Positions 59,381 through 64,000 of a stretch of DNA of 64,000 nucleotides are shown here, piece after piece. Where the stretch lies: contig NZ_BSEV01000028.1 of NCBI RefSeq assembly GCF_027922005.1, positions 46,531-110,530 on the forward strand, given 5' to 3'. The position numbers and the translations under genes were made by a program. Below the pieces are notes generated by a model. That model was given only the letters and a program-made list of their open reading frames with translations, had not been told where the DNA came from and did not search any database. The DNA is from Streptosporangium carneum (GTDB lineage: Bacteria; Actinomycetota; Actinomycetes; Streptosporangiales; Streptosporangiaceae). Numbering within the stretch: position 1 is the stretch's first letter; every line of letters starts with the position of its first letter.

Positions 59381-59416
59381 GTCGAGATATATCCCGCGAT
59401 ATCTTGATATCGAGAC
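59381..59416. promoter_or_regulatory. PadR-like boxes upstream of acnA
   Basis: GTCGAGATATATCCCGCGAT runs into ATCTTGATATCGAGAC, giving three GATAT-type half-sites with TCGAGA at the right end and TCGAGATATATC at the left. The motif resembles the one at 55533-55559 in front of the PadR gene. Confidence 0.5.
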
Positions 59417-59440
59417 AACCGCTGCAACCTGTGGGGACCC

Positions 59441-59461
59441 GCTGGTTAGGCCTACCTAACC
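59441..59461. promoter_or_regulatory. Iron-box-like site (DmdR/IdeR type) upstream of acnA
   Basis: 59441-59459 reads GCTGGTTAGGCCTACCTAA, matching 14 of 19 positions of the Streptomyces DmdR1 iron box (TTAGGTTAGGCTCACCTAA). GGTTAGG and CCTAACC form a perfect inverted repeat at 59444-59461. It lies 93 bp before the acnA start. Confidence 0.55.
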
Positions 59462-59553
59462 GACTGGGGCACTCCGGCGGTGCGGCAGGATTCAGTTGCG
59501 CCCTTTATGTGTGGGTGCGTCAGACATCACAGGGTGAATAAGGGAGGCGAACC

Positions 59554-62325
<2,772 letters not shown>

Positions 62326-62352
62326 CCCCCGCGGGCCGTACTCCGGGACACC

Positions 62353-62385
62353 CGCTCGCAGAGCCCCAGCCGGGCTCTGCGAGCG
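62353..62385 (+). terminator. First of two tandem terminators after acnA
   Basis: Perfect 14-bp stem CGCTCGCAGAGCCC/GGGCTCTGCGAGCG, loop CAGCC. Confidence 0.85.
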
Positions 62386-62386
62386 A

Positions 62387-62415
62387 ACGGGCGGGACCCC
62401 ACGGGTCCCGCCCGT
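62387..62415 (+). terminator. Second of two tandem terminators after acnA
   Basis: Perfect 13-bp stem ACGGGCGGGACCC/GGGTCCCGCCCGT with a 3-nt loop, followed by CTTTC. It begins two bases after the previous hairpin. Confidence 0.88.
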
Positions 62416-62629
62416 CTTTCGTCGGCGGAAGCGGATCATTCCCCGGCGGATAATCGGAAAGTCGTTGTCTCCCGGGCGGAATGTCGGGACAATCCTCCTA
62501 ACGGGGAAGGGGAGTACCCTCACGCTGCCTGGTCGTCAATACGGCCGACGCCCGGTCAGGCAGGGCCCATTCGCGCACGCGGGCCAGGGGAGACCTTCCA
62601 GCTACGTCGACGTGGCTGGAAGGAGAAGC

Positions 62630-63502
62630 ATGCACAGCCACACCCCTCACGGCCTGCGCGTCCGGATGTTCGTCTCGATGGCGCTGCTCGGCGTCGTCTA
62701 CGCGATCCCGGTGGCCGCCGTCCTCCTGATCGGCGTTCCCTGGCCCGTCGTCGCCGTCCTGGCGGTGCTGACCGTCACCGTCCAGTGGTTCGGCACCGAG
62801 TGGCTCGCCAGACAGGCGGCGGGGGCGAGGTTCGTCGACGCGAACCAGGAGCCCGAGCTGCACGCGGTGCTCGACCGGCTCTGCGCGCTCAACGACCTGC
62901 CCAAGCCGCGGGTCGCCGTCAGCCTCGACTCCGCCCCGAACGCCTTCACGGTCGGGCGCTCCCGCAGGCACACCACCGTGGTCGTCACCAGCGGGCTGCT
63001 GCGGACCCTGGAGCCCGACGAGCTCACCGCGGTGCTCGCCCACGAGATCGCGCACATCCGCCACCGCGACGTCGCGGTGATGACGCTGGCCAGCTCGTTC
63101 GCCATCGCCCTGGCCTGGATCGGCCGAAACACCGGACGCACCTTCCTGTACGCGCCCGGCGAGCTGCTCGAGGCCGGCCTGATCGGGGTGGCCGTCGTGG
63201 TCGTCGGCGCCTTCGCCGCTCTGCTCGGCGCCCTGGCCCAGCTGCCCCTGCGCGCGCTCAGCCGCTACCGTGAGCTCGCCGCCGACCACGGCGCCGCCGT
63301 ACAGCTCGGCCAGCCCGCCCTGCTCGCCTCGGCCCTCCTCAAGGTTCACAACCCCGACGTCATCCCCAGAACCGACCTCCGCGTCTCTCGAATCCCCGCC
63401 CTCGGCCTCGTCGCCCGCCGCCCCGCCCGCCTGTCCTGGCTGTCCACCCACCCCCCGCTGGCCAAACGCGTGAACAGACTGGAGGCCCTCCTGCGCCGGT
63501 AA
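62630..63502 (+). CDS. M48-family membrane metalloprotease (HtpX-like)
   Basis: 290 residues. Two helices near the N-terminus (FVSMALLGVVYAIPVAAVLL, VVAVLAVLTVTVQWF), zinc motif HEIAH at 138-142 (LTAVLAHEIAHIRHRD), further helices, then the third ligand Glu in SRYRELAADHGAAVQ and the terminal STHPPLAKRVNRLEAL. HtpX-like proteases degrade misfolded membrane proteins with the active site in the cytoplasm. ATG 62630 follows AAGGAGAAG; the frame is open further upstream but covers terminators. Confidence 0.92.
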   Translation: MHSHTPHGLRVRMFVSMALLGVVYAIPVAAVLLIGVPWPVVAVLAVLTVTVQWFGTEWLARQAAGARFVDANQEPELHAVLDRLCALNDLPKPRVAVSLDSAPNAFTVGRSRRHTTVVVTSGLLRTLEPDELTAVLAHEIAHIRHRDVAVMTLASSFAIALAWIGRNTGRTFLYAPGELLEAGLIGVAVVVVGAFAALLGALAQLPLRALSRYRELAADHGAAVQLGQPALLASALLKVHNPDVIPRTDLRVSRIPALGLVARRPARLSWLSTHPPLAKRVNRLEALLRR

Positions 63503-63920
63503 CCCCGTATCCCGATTGCCCTCCGGCCCGACCACGGGCGATCGTCGCCCCATCGGCAAGGGCATCACCGAGCGGGGTCCTCCGGCCACGATGGGGATCG
63601 TCATTGAATCGTTTCGCCTTTCCAGGTTTCCCGGAGAGAGGAAAGTCTTTCGAATTTGTTTCCGGCTCCATGTCGAAAACTTCGTCATCGCGATCCGTGA
63701 CCGCGCATGTGAGAATCGAAAGTGTCGGATGGGCGACTGGTTTCGCGTGATTTCTTCTCTTGGAGATCTTGTGTGTTCGAATGGTCGATGTATATATTCC
63801 GATCGTTTGTGCTTGAACATGCCTTGAACCGTCGGCCTGGCCCTGGTCGGGACCTCCCGCGGGATGGGGTGACGCGGGGACGTCGGTCGTCGCGCTGACC
63901 GGTTCGGAGGGTGACGGCGT
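63503..63920. other. AT-enriched intergenic region
   Basis: About 420 bp; 63600-63830 is visibly AT-richer than the rest of the window (for example GTATATATTCCGATCG near 63788). An open plus frame 63516-63827 lacks the codon bias of local genes and is not called. The region probably holds the promoter of the gene beginning at 63921, or marks foreign DNA. Confidence 0.4.
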
Positions 63921-64000
63921 ATGCGCCGTGCTGTGTCGTGGCCGAATTCAGTTCGCTGGGTGTTCCTGATGCTCGTGGTCCCCGGGCTGCTGCAGATTCC
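63921..64000 (+). CDS. N-terminal end of a membrane or exported protein
   Basis: ATG 63921 has GGAGGGTG upstream. The 26 codons in the window read MRRAVSWPNSVRWVFLMLVV then PGLLQI: basic residues followed by a hydrophobic helix, as at the start of a sensor kinase or signal-anchored protein. The identity lies beyond the window. Confidence 0.55.
   Translation, partial: MRRAVSWPNSVRWVFLMLVVPGLLQI

Noticed and set aside
63516..63827. 103-codon plus frame in the AT-rich end region
   Set aside because: Codon use unlike any gene here, no ribosome site; it looks like chance.

Overview
The window is high-GC actinobacterial DNA with short intergenic gaps, many GTG starts and stop/start overlaps. The gene set (sepH, DUF4193, DUF3710 and DUF3159 proteins, paired TrkA proteins, an F420-type LLM oxidoreductase, an AcnA with an extra linker, bacterial Hen1/Pnkp) fits a Streptosporangiaceae-like genome. 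The family assignment is inferred from gene content, not from a search.

Layout. 1-28.5 kb is chromosomal core: sepH; a lactone oxidase with an MFS exporter; a lytic transglycosylase; ferrochelatase; an S9 peptidase; an inositol-phosphatase-like protein; an OmpR-type two-component pair; DUF4193; otsA; valS; a run thioesterase-dut-DUF3710-OB fold-DUF3159; and a potassium locus (two TrkA proteins divergent from a KimA/APC-type permease). It ends in a TrmA/RlmD-type RNA methyltransferase gene.

28.5-39.8 kb looks like a decayed integrated element of about 11.25 kb. The 3' end of the methyltransferase gene (28490-28554) recurs at 39741-39806 beside a broken tyrosine integrase. A 28-bp repeat lies exactly 57 nt inside each end, so joining the ends would give a symmetric attP. 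Inside are small exported two-cysteine proteins, three of them behind copies of one ~132-bp leader; a WD40 protein; an ECF-type sigma factor coupled to a repeat protein; an ArsR/SRPBCC pair; a PadR chimera; and remnants of IS21 istB, an HNH nuclease, a phage ATPase and a twice-copied small gene.

39.8-64 kb returns to chromosomal genes: two more exported proteins, DUF1269, a ribbon-helix-helix/Clp-N fusion with its own palindromic operator, a GH18-like exported protein, an LLM oxidoreductase, the Hen1-Pnkp RNA-repair operon followed by a Vms1-like (VLRF1) release factor, a sugar porter, mug, a PadR/DUF1707 operon, an MFS gene with a palindrome over its ribosome binding site, a structured-RNA candidate, an RG-repeat protein, a membrane hydrolase, acnA with a composite promoter (PadR-like boxes plus an iron box), and an HtpX-type protease.

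The points most worth a second look are the att architecture of the element, the repeated leader of the exported-protein family, the 24-codon Cys-rich ORF after valS, the structured RNA at 57.0 kb, the acnA promoter, and the proximity of RNA repair to ribosome rescue.
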